Source of the DNA: a virus
Strand: one strand, 5' to 3'
Length of the DNA: 64,000 bases
Virus record (IMG/VR): IMGVR_UViG_3300029993_000005
Span: 1-64,000 of that record
The notes under the pieces: model-generated
Seen by the model: only the letters and a program-made list of their open reading frames with translations
Database searches by the model: none
Told to the model about the DNA's origin: nothing
Made by a program: the position numbers and the translations under genes
Part shown: one piece after another, positions 7,154 to 14,668 of the stretch
Position numbering within the stretch: the stretch's first letter is position 1
Layout: each line of letters starts with the position of its first letter

Positions 7154-7374
7154 TTCGTTTGGTTCTTCGGGTATAGTGCCTCGTTCAACTTATCGATGAT
7201 GTCCATACGTGCGCGCACTTGTGCCACGTGAAGGTCGTAGTCGGCAACACTAACATTGCCGGTAACACTGACGACACTACGCAAGCACTTTATCGCAGAG
7301 ATTATAACTTCTGCGTCGTCCTCGCGTAGGTCTTTGTCCAGCACAACTGTAAGAGAATGATAACGATCAGTCAT
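7150..7374 (-). CDS. Hypothetical protein, 74 aa
   Basis: MTDRYHSLTVVLDKDLREDD and a helical remainder, with a beta-alpha pattern. I recall phage proteins that begin with a similar YHxLTVVLxxDxREDDxExI(I)xAIxxLRxVxxV pattern, but cannot name a function. RBS AAAGGTAAATAAC. Confidence 0.65.
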   Translation of the reverse strand: MTDRYHSLTVVLDKDLREDDAEVIISAIKCLRSVVSVTGNVSVADYDLHVAQVRARMDIIDKLNEALYPKNQTK

Positions 7375-7385
7375 GTTATTTACCT

Positions 7386-7601
7386 TTAGCGTTTAGCTAG
7401 TTCCCGCCGACGGCGATTTCTTTCTGTTTTCTGTGCTGCTTCATCTAGATCAATTTCAAGCCCCAGCTCTTTCTGATAACTGATCAGAAAATCGCCTAAC
7501 GCTTCTTTCATAGTTCGACCCCGACCTACCGAGGGTGACCCACATTTTTCATAAGGATCAATTTCGAACGAACGTCCATGGTTAATTATGCGAATTTTCA
7601 T
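7386..7601 (-). CDS. Hypothetical protein, 71 aa
   Basis: Starts MKIRIINHGRSFEIDP and contains GRTMKEALGDFLISYQKELGL, which resembles small antitoxin-like or HicB-like proteins (MKEAL.DFL....E), followed by a basic Arg-rich tail. It lacks the rest of HicB, so the similarity may be trivial. I chose the ATG at 7601 over a TTG at 7616. Confidence 0.55.
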   Translation of the reverse strand: MKIRIINHGRSFEIDPYEKCGSPSVGRGRTMKEALGDFLISYQKELGLEIDLDEAAQKTERNRRRRELAKR

Positions 7602-7618
7602 AGCTTGTCTGTTCAATA

Positions 7619-7939
7619 TCAGGAAATGTTTTTTGAGTAGACTTGATAAAATGATGAGTCGTCTATTAAATCATTGGTGCCTAGAGCCTTAACTATTTGT
7701 CGGGCAATCAATGCAGCCTCTAACCAATCCTCATCATCAGCCGCTGATGAAGTCTTAATATAAACCTTGTTGAAGGCTTCGGTCAAGACCTGCATTCGTT
7801 TCAACTCTGACTTGAGTAGATAGCGAGTCACATAATCTTTTCGATACCAACGAAACCAAGAATAAGATATGGAGAATAAGCTCAGGGTTAGGGCAAGCAC
7901 AGCAAAAATCAGAGCTACTATTTGTGGATTATGGTTCAT
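7619..7939 (-). CDS. Single-pass membrane protein, 106 aa
   Basis: A hydrophobic helix at about residues 7-29 (IVALIFAVLALTLSLFSISY) is followed by an aromatic/basic stop-transfer segment (WFRWYRKDYVTRY) and a soluble helical domain, predicted cytoplasmic. Function unknown. Confidence 0.6.
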   Translation of the reverse strand: MNHNPQIVALIFAVLALTLSLFSISYSWFRWYRKDYVTRYLLKSELKRMQVLTEAFNKVYIKTSSAADDEDWLEAALIARQIVKALGTNDLIDDSSFYQVYSKNIS

Positions 7940-7943
7940 AGTC

Positions 7944-8405
7944 TTAGACCAAAACTTGATTGTGTTTAGTAAAGAATAGACGCATGCGCGATAAAAATAT
8001 TTGACGGTCGGTACAGGCAGACCAATCTACATAGTCCTCAATTTGTTCGTTAGTTTTTACTGAGTCAAAAAGTTCCCTAGCAATAAGGTCATAACAAGTC
8101 CTAGGAAAATTAAATAATTTCGACAGCGCGTTAAAACTATAACTCGGGTCCGCATCTTCTGATGTTCTAAACACTAGGTGGAAGTACGTCAGGTCGTCGT
8201 CAAAAAAACGCCTATCACGTTCTAGACGTAATCCAAGGTCTCTGAATTTCTTTGCCTGTGTTAACTTGCCAGCAGCACAGAACTGCGTTCCGCACACCCA
8301 GGTATCCAGGTTGATTTCCTCGTCAGGAGAATCTTTTATCACTTCGTAAGCAGCACGCAGCAGATCGAAGTTTGGGATCCCCTGGTCTTTCAAGACTGAG
8401 TCCAT
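7944..8405 (-). CDS. CGTxFCxAGKL family protein, 153 aa, tandem copy 1
   Basis: Shares NFDLLRxAxxVIxDSPxEEINLDxWVCGTQFCxxGKL at the N-terminus and CTDRQIFLSRMRxxF near the C-terminus with the adjacent gene 8414-8857; the middles differ. The CGTxxCxAG core resembles a small-protein family found in phages and bacteria (CGTxxCxAGWxA). The two Cys could bind metal. Function unknown. RBS AAGGACTCAA. Confidence 0.7.
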   Translation of the reverse strand: MDSVLKDQGIPNFDLLRAAYEVIKDSPDEEINLDTWVCGTQFCAAGKLTQAKKFRDLGLRLERDRRFFDDDLTYFHLVFRTSEDADPSYSFNALSKLFNFPRTCYDLIARELFDSVKTNEQIEDYVDWSACTDRQIFLSRMRLFFTKHNQVLV

Positions 8406-8413
8406 TTGAGTCC

Positions 8414-8857
8414 TTAAAGAGTTTGGCCTTCTCTGATAAAGTATACACGCATACGGGACAGGAAGATTTGACGGTCAGTACATTTCTCCCAGTCTACACT
8501 GCGTGGTTCGTCATGGTAATTATCGATAACGCTATCGAATAGAAATTCTGCGTCGGGATAGGGTATACCGAATAGGTTAGACAGGGCCTTAAATCCCAGA
8601 AAGTTATTACCATCCACAGACAGATACAACCAATCTGGTGGGTATCTCCGATCACCATATAGAGGTGTGAGTCCAAGACCTAGGTCTTGGAATTTCTTAA
8701 CCGTGGTTAGCTTACCTCCGGCACAGAACTGGGTGCCGCACACCCATTTATCTAGGTTGATTTCCTCTTCAGGTGAATCCTCAATAACTTTAAAGGCTTC
8801 ACGCAGAAGATCAAAATTAGGCCCAGATGCGGGGACTTCAGTATTCATGTAGCTCAT
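8414..8857 (-). CDS. CGTxFCxAGKL family protein, 147 aa, tandem copy 2
   Basis: A tandem duplicate of 7944-8405, with the same ends and a diverged centre (residues about 60-110). The start at 8857 is supported by GGGAGCG and overlaps the preceding gene by four bases. The pair was probably produced by local duplication. Confidence 0.7.
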   Translation of the reverse strand: MSYMNTEVPASGPNFDLLREAFKVIEDSPEEEINLDKWVCGTQFCAGGKLTTVKKFQDLGLGLTPLYGDRRYPPDWLYLSVDGNNFLGFKALSNLFGIPYPDAEFLFDSVIDNYHDEPRSVDWEKCTDRQIFLSRMRVYFIREGQTL

Positions 8858-9258
8858 GTGGCGCTCCCTTCTTTGTTGGCATTGGCTTTGCGGAAAAGCT
8901 CACGCATCCGCTGTTTGAGTGCGGCGTGTATTTTTGCGTATGCGTCTGGGTCGCGTAGTGAGTCACGGTTGTAAGACGACGCGAATTCGTAGACAAGCAG
9001 CATGTGTTCTTGCATATCCTTCTCTACTTTGGCTTCAGCTCTAACATCCTTGCCGTTGACCTTTACGATGTCCCGCACCAAAATCAAGATTGGGAACCCC
9101 GCTTTGACCCAAGGTGCCACATAAACCCACTCAGGCTCCATTGGGCGTCTAGCACCAGGATTTATACTAATGATGGTACCATCTTTAGTCGGCCTCGATT
9201 TTAATCCAGATCGGTCGCCGCCTAGCCAATGTATCTTGTCACCGACTTCCAACTTCAT
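8854..9258 (-). CDS. Hypothetical protein, 134 aa, SH3-like N-terminus
   Basis: The first 60 residues read like a small beta barrel (LEVGDKIHWLGGD..., DGTIISINPGARRPMEPEWVYV). The C-terminal half is helical and charged. The family is unknown to me. RBS AAGGAGACGGTC. It overlaps the next gene by four bases. Confidence 0.6.
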   Translation of the reverse strand: MKLEVGDKIHWLGGDRSGLKSRPTKDGTIISINPGARRPMEPEWVYVAPWVKAGFPILILVRDIVKVNGKDVRAEAKVEKDMQEHMLLVYEFASSYNRDSLRDPDAYAKIHAALKQRMRELFRKANANKEGSAT

Positions 9259-9698
9259 GACCGTCTCCTTAACTCACCTTTACGCATGGCTTCGAACTCA
9301 CCCTCTGATAGGAGTTGAAGCCCTCCCTTATTAAAGGCGACGTCAACTCTCTTCTGGATCTCGCGAGTGCGCTCTAGGGCCTTCACCTCGCGCAACATTA
9401 ATTCTTCTGAGGTCTCACCACCATCACCAACAACCACGGGTTTCTTTGGCGTCACGGACATATCAAACCGTGAGTGCAAAGTCCCGACATGGTGTACTTT
9501 GTTCTGTCGTGCGTAGACCGGTATCTTTGCGCGGTTATAGGCTTCATCCATTTCTGGCGGGCGCGGTGACCTGGCAAATCCTGCGGTCCTAGTCTTCAAT
9601 TCTGCTACGCGTGCATTTACTGCTGCAACCTCTCGTTCGCGTTGCAGTCTTAATTGCTCACGTTTCTTCTCTGCTTTAGCCTTCGATCTGAGGCTCAT
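9255..9698 (-). CDS. Basic coiled-coil protein, 147 aa
   Basis: The N-terminal 40 residues are a highly charged helix (SLRSKAKAEKKREQLRLQRE), probably coiled coil or nucleic-acid binding, followed by a proline/arginine linker and a second helix. The ATG at 9698 has GGGGG upstream and is preferred to an in-frame start at 9743. Confidence 0.6.
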   Translation of the reverse strand: MSLRSKAKAEKKREQLRLQREREVAAVNARVAELKTRTAGFARSPRPPEMDEAYNRAKIPVYARQNKVHHVGTLHSRFDMSVTPKKPVVVGDGGETSEELMLREVKALERTREIQKRVDVAFNKGGLQLLSEGEFEAMRKGELRRRS

Positions 9699-9789
9699 AG
9701 TGAATCCCCCAATTAGATTGATTGGTGTGAATGCGTGTGACACTTCAATTATACCACACGCACACTCAACCCGTCAGTCAGTCTCTTAA

Positions 9790-10203
9790 TCAATTCTGAG
9801 GTAGCGGCAATTGCGTTACCTTCAACATAAAGGCTTGGGTGTCGTCTATACCGAGCTGGATTCTGCGTATGTCTGCGCGATAGTCCTCGACAACTTCGCC
9901 TAGCTTTCGCTCCCAGCTCTTTTGGAAGCTCGTAAACGTACTGAACTTTATGGTAAAACGTGCGCCGTCTACGTCGGTATCCTCGTATGCAGTCCATAAC
10001 CACACATCAAGTAGGAAACTGCGACGACCACCCACACAGGTACTCAAATCTACCTGAATCACCAGATTATTTATATTCTGCGTGGGCCAGCTAACACCGT
10101 GTCCCGTGCCGTAATAAGATTCCAACTCATAGCCCGTACCTAGGAAGGAGCACAAGAAAGCCATCACCTTATCTATCTGCTTGTTGCTATTCTTTGTCGT
10201 CAT
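9790..10203 (-). CDS. Hypothetical protein, 137 aa
   Basis: Starts MTTKNSNKQIDKVMAFLCSF. Alternating strands follow, then a basic helix (SWERKLGEVVEDYRADIRR). It overlaps the end of the gene at 10187-10378 by 17 bases in another frame. A frame at 9749-10003 lies inside it and is not supported. Function unknown. Confidence 0.55.
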   Translation of the reverse strand: MTTKNSNKQIDKVMAFLCSFLGTGYELESYYGTGHGVSWPTQNINNLVIQVDLSTCVGGRRSFLLDVWLWTAYEDTDVDGARFTIKFSTFTSFQKSWERKLGEVVEDYRADIRRIQLGIDDTQAFMLKVTQLPLPQN

Positions 10204-10378
10204 GATATATGTCTCGTTCAGCGTACCCGGTCGTCCAGCCGTCTGCATAATCAAACCATGCCTGAGTATTTAGGTCTATGTAGTTCTGGGCGTACACACC
10301 TTTTAGACCATAGGTGTGTCCATCGTTCCAGGCGGCAGACATGCAGTCTGCGTTCGCGTAACAGGGTTTGTCGTTCAT
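10187..10378 (-). CDS. RMF/CrpP-like small protein, 63 aa (tentative)
   Basis: The pattern AWNDGHTYGLKG, then AWFDYADGWTTGYAER, recalls the ribosome modulation factor / CrpP superfamily (DG..AG..G, a spacer, AW..GW..G). That family binds ribosomes or is of unknown role in mobile elements. The similarity is a short pattern only. Start at 10378 with AGGG upstream. Confidence 0.5.
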   Translation of the reverse strand: MNDKPCYANADCMSAAWNDGHTYGLKGVYAQNYIDLNTQAWFDYADGWTTGYAERDIYHDDKE

Positions 10379-10391
10379 GGTAATCCCTAGA

Positions 10392-10455
10392 AACTAGGCA
10401 GCGTCAAACTCAGGGTCGTTCCAACACTTGAGAATGACCTTACGGTTCAGATTCA
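10392..10455 (-). pseudogene. Decayed 64-base fragment of the DUF4160-like gene
   Basis: On the minus strand this reads NLNRKVILKCWNDPEFDAA and then a stop. It aligns without gaps with 10968-11031 inside the gene at 10943-11296 (NLNRKVILKYWNDPEFDVAE), with about 56 of 64 bases identical, and a GAG-to-TAG change makes the stop. It directly follows the stop codon of 10453-10860, so the duplication point is probably there. Confidence 0.85.
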
Positions 10456-10860
10456 AGCTTCCGACTTACACCATTTAAGGAATTCCTCGACACCACCCGA
10501 GAACAACATTTCGGGCTTCCGACTAAAAACTTGAACGCGCAGAGTTGGGGCTTCAAGCCCAACCCAGGTTTCGACTCGAATATCGTATCTGAATTCTTCA
10601 GTCGCAGCTGCGTCATAAGCCCGAACATAAATATGGCCGGGGCATGTTTTGAGTGAAGCAATCAATTGGGCAGCCAAACAGCCAGCGCCGTTACAACTTC
10701 GTTGTGTATCAGCTGGACCTAACCCGGTAACTAAACGCTGGGTACTGAGAAATTCTGCCAGTGCCAGTCCGTGGCCCGAAGGATAGCCATCGCTATGAAC
10801 GTACAGGCTAACAAGAGGCTGTTGGTTTTCAAAAACATTGGTGATTGCTCGCGTACCCAT
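10453..10860 (-). CDS. MGTRxxT family phage protein, 135 aa
   Basis: Starts MGTRAITNVFENQQPLVSLY and contains HSDGYPSGHGLALAEFL, the signature of a widespread phage family (MGTRxLTxV...YxxxDGYPSGHGxxLAxFL). The family's function is not known to me. The ATG at 10860 has an AAGGAAG site within the shared leader; a longer frame to 10917 only translates the leader. Promoter at 10908-10935. Confidence 0.8.
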   Translation of the reverse strand: MGTRAITNVFENQQPLVSLYVHSDGYPSGHGLALAEFLSTQRLVTGLGPADTQRSCNGAGCLAAQLIASLKTCPGHIYVRAYDAAATEEFRYDIRVETWVGLEAPTLRVQVFSRKPEMLFSGGVEEFLKWCKSEA

Positions 10861-10907
10861 TTTATTCTTCCTTTTCGTTGGACTGTTTGCTTCAGTGCAG
10901 TGATTCC

Positions 10908-10935
10908 AGTATAGCACAATTTAAGATGGTGCCAA
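10908..10935 (-). promoter_or_regulatory. Sigma70-like promoter, class A cassette
   Basis: TTGGCA (10930-10935), a 16-base spacer, TATACT (10908-10913). It is followed by the conserved leader (TGGAATCACTGCACTGAAGC, then CCAACGAAAAGGAA). It drives 10453-10860. Confidence 0.75.
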
Positions 10936-10942
10936 CATCTAA

Positions 10943-11296
10943 TCAAATCTTTTTGAGTTTCGCCAGCAACTCGGCAACGTCAAACTCGGGGTCATTCCAA
11001 TATTTCAGAATGACCTTACGGTTCAGGTTCATCCATTCGATGACGGCCTTCACATCTTTCGGCGAAACCTTCACTTCGCCTTCGATAGACTCATCGTGAA
11101 GCGCGATTGAAAAATTGTCCTCGCCCGAGAACTTACCGCGTATATTGGAAACTTTCACACGACAAGCATGTGTTGGTTCCTTCTTTGAAATCCACACGAC
11201 AACATGAGGTATGCCCGTCGTCTTCGGATTCAAGTTAGCCATAGCCCCAACGAAGGACGTGGCAATCAATCGTTCTGCTGCCTTAACATGTGTCAT
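10943..11296 (-). CDS. DUF4160-like protein, 117 aa
   Basis: Pattern: GIPHVVVWISKKEPTHACRVKVS, FSIAL, then VSPKDVKAVIEWMNLNRKVI and LKYWNDPEFD. This resembles the DUF4160 family (small proteins often next to toxin-type genes), whose C-terminus reads V..W...hr..ll..W. Two larger relatives are at 35688-36182 and 36202-36702, and a fragment of this gene is at 10392-10455. Function unknown. RBS AGGACTTGAA. Confidence 0.65.
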   Translation of the reverse strand: MTHVKAAERLIATSFVGAMANLNPKTTGIPHVVVWISKKEPTHACRVKVSNIRGKFSGEDNFSIALHDESIEGEVKVSPKDVKAVIEWMNLNRKVILKYWNDPEFDVAELLAKLKKI

Positions 11297-11304
11297 TTCA
11301 AGTC

Positions 11305-11412
11305 CTAGCTAAGTTGAAAGAATATGGTGATGGCCAGAAGCATACCAAGGATACAGGCACCAAGCAGTCCCAAGGTAGAATTTAACTTGGATTGTTGTTC
11401 AAATTTGTACAT
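11305..11412 (-). CDS. Single-pass membrane peptide, 35 aa
   Basis: Starts MYKFEQQSKLNSTLGLLGA: a basic/polar head, then one hydrophobic helix to the C-terminus. RBS AAGGACCCAACA. It lies between a zinc-ribbon gene and the DUF4160-like gene with short spacers, so it is part of the operon. Confidence 0.55.
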   Translation of the reverse strand: MYKFEQQSKLNSTLGLLGACILGMLLAITIFFQLS

Positions 11413-11422
11413 TGTTGGGTCC

Positions 11423-11593
11423 TTAATATTCGTTGCTTTCGGCAATGCGGTGATGCTTGTCGATCTCGTACTGTTCCATGGACTCAGTAAAGTCTAGACT
11501 ACATTTACCGCATATACTTTGTTCCATCTCTTCGTCGTAACCAATATATCCAAATTTGTGGCAACGTTCACATAAGGCTTGCTTTAACGACAT
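11423..11593 (-). CDS. Zinc-ribbon protein, 56 aa
   Basis: Starts MSLKQALCERCHKFGYIGYD and carries CERC (8-11) and CGKC (28-31), a four-Cys zinc ribbon, followed by a charged helix. It could bind nucleic acid or protein; phages carry many such adaptors. The gene fills the gap between 11412 and 11603 and its ATG lies 9 bases after the preceding stop. Confidence 0.65.
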   Translation of the reverse strand: MSLKQALCERCHKFGYIGYDEEMEQSICGKCSLDFTESMEQYEIDKHHRIAESNEY

Positions 11594-11602
11594 GATAAAT
11601 CC

Positions 11603-12250
11603 TTACTGTTGATCCTGTACGATGATCTTCGTACTCTGAATTGGGGGGACGATTGAGTTGGAACTGTCGGCCTTGTTGTCGGCTTCAATTTCTTTCGTGT
11701 CCGTATCCTCATCGTCAGACTTTTCTTGTTCACTGATTTCAGCCTGTTTCTTATTCCAAGCCCAAGGATTCTTTGCGTACCAGTCGACCACGCATTGACG
11801 AGCATTGTTATCATTTCGAGCCATGCACTGGTCCAAAAACTGGTGTTCAACCTGTGACATCGGGGATGGTGCATTCGGGTTGCTGGACTCGTTTGCTGGC
11901 CCAGCCTCGTCGGTCTCTGCTGGTGTGGAACTCGCGCTCGCAACCGGAGGCACATCAGCATTTGAGATGGCAGACGAGGCTACGTCAGTAGCCTTGTTCA
12001 GGACGTCACCAACAGTTACTGGCGGAATGGTGATTAAATTCTGATTCAGCTTCGCATGATAGGCATCAACGGCTGAACCTAAGAAATCGGAGACCCCGGT
12101 CATCGGATCCGAACTGTGGCCCATGAACACGAGTACAACAACAATTAGGGCTGCTACCAAGGCAATTCGCCAGAAGGCGACGATCAAGGCACCAGCAATA
12201 ACAGCCACTAGGATTAGGGCTAAAATATGGGGGTCTACTGAATAGTTCAT
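11603..12250 (-). CDS. Membrane protein with disordered acidic tail, 215 aa
   Basis: Two hydrophobic helices at the N-terminus (about residues 8-25 and 28-43) are followed by an Ala/Ser/Pro-rich region and a charged C-terminal tail rich in Glu, Asp and Lys. It is probably anchored in the inner membrane with a long soluble tail. A short Cys pair (QCMARNDNNARQC) lies near residue 145. It has its own class A promoter (12306-12334). Function unknown. Confidence 0.6.
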   Translation of the reverse strand: MNYSVDPHILALILVAVIAGALIVAFWRIALVAALIVVVLVFMGHSSDPMTGVSDFLGSAVDAYHAKLNQNLITIPPVTVGDVLNKATDVASSAISNADVPPVASASSTPAETDEAGPANESSNPNAPSPMSQVEHQFLDQCMARNDNNARQCVVDWYAKNPWAWNKKQAEISEQEKSDDEDTDTKEIEADNKADSSNSIVPPIQSTKIIVQDQQ

Positions 12251-12305
12251 GATCTTTTCCTTTTTCGTTAGGACTTTGAATCGGTTATTACTTAACCATG
12301 AACCC

Positions 12306-12334
12306 AGTATAGACTAATTTGGTGCTGGTGCCAA
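12306..12334 (-). promoter_or_regulatory. Sigma70-like promoter, class A cassette
   Basis: TTGGCA (12329-12334), 17 bases, TATACT (12306-12311). It lies directly downstream of the tRNA, ahead of the gene starting at 12250. Confidence 0.75.
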
Positions 12335-12358
12335 CATTTATTTTAAATAGTTTATAGT

Positions 12359-12433
12359 TGGTCTGCCCTCTAGGAATCGAACCTAGACCCACAGCTTAGA
12401 AGGCTGTTGCTCTATCCGTTGAGCTAAGGGCAG
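12359..12433 (-). tRNA. tRNA-Arg (anticodon UCU), CCA encoded
   Basis: Folds as a full cloverleaf on the minus strand: acceptor CTGCCCT/AGGGCAG, D stem GCTC/GAGC, anticodon stem ACAGC/GCTGT with loop CTTCTAA (anticodon TCT), T stem CTAGG/CCTAG with TTCGATT, discriminator A and a genome-encoded CCA. It reads AGA (and by wobble AGG) codons, rare in many proteobacteria, so it probably supports the phage's own codon use. It should be co-transcribed with 12449-12670 from the promoter at 12718-12746. Confidence 0.93.
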
Positions 12434-12448
12434 ATTTGACACTAGATT

Positions 12449-12670
12449 TTATAGATCTTCTTCGTCCATGTGGGCATACTGGGGCGGAAAATCAGGATCG
12501 AATTCAACGTACTTGGAGACTTGGCTATAGTCACCATACATGTCAAGTGCTTTAGACTTGCATTCTTCTTTGTTATAACCACAAACTTCAAAAGTACGAG
12601 GAAGACGGTCGGCACCGGTTCTGTAATCAGTTCCACCGAAGGCTGTGATGGTGATTCGCGCGTGGATCAT
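12449..12670 (-). CDS. Hypothetical protein, 73 aa
   Basis: Starts MIHARITITAFGGTDYRTGA. It is a small strand-rich protein with two Cys (EVCGYNKEEC) and an acidic end. RBS AAGGAAG inside the shared leader. It is the first gene of the transcript that also carries the tRNA. Function unknown. Confidence 0.6.
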   Translation of the reverse strand: MIHARITITAFGGTDYRTGADRLPRTFEVCGYNKEECKSKALDMYGDYSQVSKYVEFDPDFPPQYAHMDEEDL

Positions 12671-12717
12671 TTTGTTCTTCCTTTTCGTTGGGTTGTTTGA
12701 TTCAGTGGAGTGATTCC

Positions 12718-12746
12718 AGTATAGTTTAGGTTGGTGCCAACGTCAA
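12718..12746 (-). promoter_or_regulatory. Sigma70-like promoter, class B cassette
   Basis: Here the -35 is TTGACG (12741-12746), 17 bases from TATACT (12718-12723), and the TTGGCACC of class A falls inside the spacer. Leader and downstream sequence match the class A copies. The same form occurs at 54290 and 57525. Confidence 0.75.
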
Positions 12747-12764
12747 CAATTATTTAGAGTTTAA

Positions 12765-13121
12765 TTAAGATTCTAGTCTAACCAGTAATTTAGCAAAGGC
12801 TAAAGCATTTCGCCAGCCTTTCTGCGTAGGCGGGAACCTAGCATCAGGACATGGTCCTGAATCATTGAAATGAGGATCGATTTTGTTACTCAGTTTAGCC
12901 AGTAGGTTATCAGCACCGTCTATATCACAATATACCAGTATTTTTATACCCTCAAAATTTTTGGCATCTGGATAGTGAATTTTAACAACTAAACAAACTT
13001 TAGAAGCATAGCGGGTCACCACAGACTGAAGAATCTTAAAATTATATGGATTCGGATTGCTGTTAGCTACAGCATAAGGTGAGCTGCTGCAGCTATCATG
13101 AAAAGGTTTCCAACCACCCAT
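12765..13121 (-). CDS. Hypothetical protein, 118 aa; paralogue of 4679-5029
   Basis: Full-length relative of 4679-5029: shares SCSSSPYAxANSNPxPxNFKIL, KIHYPDAKNFEGIKILVY, KIDPHF and GWRNALAFAKLLV. RBS AGGATTTCAAT. No catalytic motif is visible. The conserved Tyr, Pro and Gly-Trp positions suggest a structured domain rather than a disordered peptide. Confidence 0.7.
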   Translation of the reverse strand: MGGWKPFHDSCSSSPYAVANSNPNPYNFKILQSVVTRYASKVCLVVKIHYPDAKNFEGIKILVYCDIDGADNLLAKLSNKIDPHFNDSGPCPDARFPPTQKGWRNALAFAKLLVRLES

Positions 13122-13151
13122 ATTGAAATCCTAGATTAAATAATATTGCTA

Positions 13152-13208
13152 TTAGTTGGGACTGAGCAAGTAGTGATTGACCTGAACTTTCAGTATTTTG
13201 ATTTTCAT
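13152..13208 (-). CDS. Tiny reading frame, 18 aa
   Basis: MKIKILKVQVNHYLLSPN. The ATG overlaps the preceding stop as ATGA, the usual coupling in this genome, and the frame ends 31 bases before the next gene. No other support; it may be chance. Confidence 0.3.
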   Translation of the reverse strand: MKIKILKVQVNHYLLSPN

Positions 13209-13525
13209 GATAGCACATTTGAACGTATGTTATAGCCCGGGTTAGCTGCTTCCCAAGCTTCCAGCCTCTGGACTCCAACGTACAGTTCACCGTTCAAGAA
13301 CTTTTGATGTGCTTCTAGTTCCTGTTCTGGAGTCAATACCTCACAGCACGGGGGCGCGTGAGGGTATTCGTTGAGCCTGTTAGCACACGGAATACAGTAA
13401 TAAGTTTTAGTTGCTTTATTAAACACGGGTGCGAATTTTGAACTACAAGCATCGCGATTACATTTAGGTAACTGCAAGCTGCGTCCGAACTCTGCGTCAT
13501 AGCTATTCAGATTAACTAATGCCAT
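13205..13525 (-). CDS. Zinc-finger-like protein, 106 aa
   Basis: Starts MALVNLNSYDAEFGRSLQLP, then CNRDAC..., YYCIPCANRLN and a CC pair: four or more Cys in a zinc-binding spacing. The C-terminal half (EQELEAHQKFLNGELYVGVQRLEAWE) is helical. The ATG at 13525 has AAAGGAAAG upstream, while the longer frame from 13591 lies inside the previous gene. It may bind nucleic acid. Confidence 0.6.
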   Translation of the reverse strand: MALVNLNSYDAEFGRSLQLPKCNRDACSSKFAPVFNKATKTYYCIPCANRLNEYPHAPPCCEVLTPEQELEAHQKFLNGELYVGVQRLEAWEAANPGYNIRSNVLS

Positions 13526-13991
13526 ATCTTTCCTTTGGTTTGATGTCAAGCCAAGTGGCAACGTCCGTAATGAAGGCCATGAACTCGTCACTAGGCTTCA
13601 CGTTATGCACCTCGATGTAGTGTCGATAACCTTCGGGCCACACCCAGTCACCAACGTGGAATTCGCGGTAGCCCATATCACGACCCTGCGAATCACAGAT
13701 CCGACAATTAGACGACCCCATGTAACTAAGGACTAACGCTTCTTCGTATCGCGGCTGAGGGGGTCGGTTGTCGGGATGAATGCTGCCCCAGGTATCATAG
13801 TACTCTGCGTACTCCTTGTTGTGCGCTAGAACGGCGGACATAGCTTCAGCCAGTAACTTGTCCTCGAATGGAACTAACACTGCAAGAAATTGATAAGGGT
13901 TCCACCCATCACTAGCACTCACTGGGTGAGGCAGACCCTGTTCGTACTTCGAATACCAAAAACCTTCACGCTTGGTCAATGCTGATTCCAT
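13512..13991 (-). CDS. CRxC/HYVxxH family phage protein, 159 aa
   Basis: The C-terminal part SSNCRICDSQGRDMG..., DWVWPEGYRHYIEVHNVKPS matches 14665-14991. The pattern S.CR.C....G...G..xWPxGxxHYVxxHxVxP recurs in phage proteins as I recall. Cys-x-x-Cys plus two His suggests zinc binding. The N-terminal 80 residues are different and helical. Function unknown. Confidence 0.7.
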   Translation of the reverse strand: MESALTKREGFWYSKYEQGLPHPVSASDGWNPYQFLAVLVPFEDKLLAEAMSAVLAHNKEYAEYYDTWGSIHPDNRPPQPRYEEALVLSYMGSSNCRICDSQGRDMGYREFHVGDWVWPEGYRHYIEVHNVKPSDEFMAFITDVATWLDIKPKERYGIS

Positions 13992-14367
13992 GATTAAGTC
14001 TACCTCTCTTGTAGTCGTAATCTATAGCCGTGTAGAAGGCCCGTAGGTTAGGACGCGCATACCAAGGAAACGTATGCAATGGTGATATATCGGCGGTTAG
14101 AGCATAAGCTCTAACCTCGAACCTCAGGTGAATTTCGAAGTCAATAAGTCTGGCATGGTGAAACCGAATACCACCTAGGTGCTCAGTCTTCTTTTTCTTC
14201 TTGTTGTATATGCGTTCGACGTTACGCTCATCGAACGCGCCCATACTTACTACTTCTCTATAGAAACCTTTGTCCCTAACATTCAAGCGCGGTATGACGT
14301 GGACTGCCCGTTTCTCACCCTCGGCAGACTCTGTGAAATACCATAGGTCCTCATGCAGAATCATCAT
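13966..14367 (-). CDS. Hypothetical protein, 133 aa
   Basis: Starts MMILHEDLWYFTESAEGEKR: strand-rich, with a basic turn (NKKKKKTEH) and an aromatic C-terminal half. It overlaps the previous stop by 17 bases in another frame. The ATG at 14367 is the first plausible start; an in-frame start at 14406 lies well inside the previous gene. Function unknown. Confidence 0.55.
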   Translation of the reverse strand: MMILHEDLWYFTESAEGEKRAVHVIPRLNVRDKGFYREVVSMGAFDERNVERIYNKKKKKTEHLGGIRFHHARLIDFEIHLRFEVRAYALTADISPLHTFPWYARPNLRAFYTAIDYDYKRGRLNHGISIDQA

Positions 14368-14668
14368 TATACAACGCCTGCTCAACACACCAAACCGAAA
14401 TACCAAGCATCCTACCTATGGCACCATTGGAGTGACCAAGACTCACGAGCTTTCTAATCAGCGGTCGACGTTCTGTCGGTGTTAGAGAATCAGCACTACG
14501 CAGCTCATCATGCAGGAATAGAACAGTCTTGGTTACGCGCCCACCTGTTGAGGGACTATGCACAGAGTTCGCATACGTGAGTCCTGGACAACCTACAATA
14601 CTAAAGCCTATGACGGTGGGGTCACGAATCAATGCTTCTAAATAATTAGAGCTATTAATCATACTCAT
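14351..14668 (-). CDS. Protein with C-terminal helix-turn-helix, 105 aa
   Basis: The C-terminal 40 residues (SLTPTERRPLIRKLVSLGHS, then AIGRMLGISVWCVEQAL) fit a helix-turn-helix of the kind that reads DNA in resolvase/TetR-like or sigma region-4 domains. The N-terminal half is unrecognised. It could be a small regulator. RBS GGAGCATCTGAA. Confidence 0.6.
   Translation of the reverse strand: MSMINSSNYLEALIRDPTVIGFSIVGCPGLTYANSVHSPSTGGRVTKTVLFLHDELRSADSLTPTERRPLIRKLVSLGHSNGAIGRMLGISVWCVEQALYNDDSA

Noticed and set aside
7386-7601. HicB-like antitoxin
   Set aside because: Only a short MKEALxDF similarity; no paired toxin gene and the rest does not match.
9749-10003. Minus-strand 84-residue frame
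   Set aside because: Lies within 9790-10203 in another phase; no start signal.
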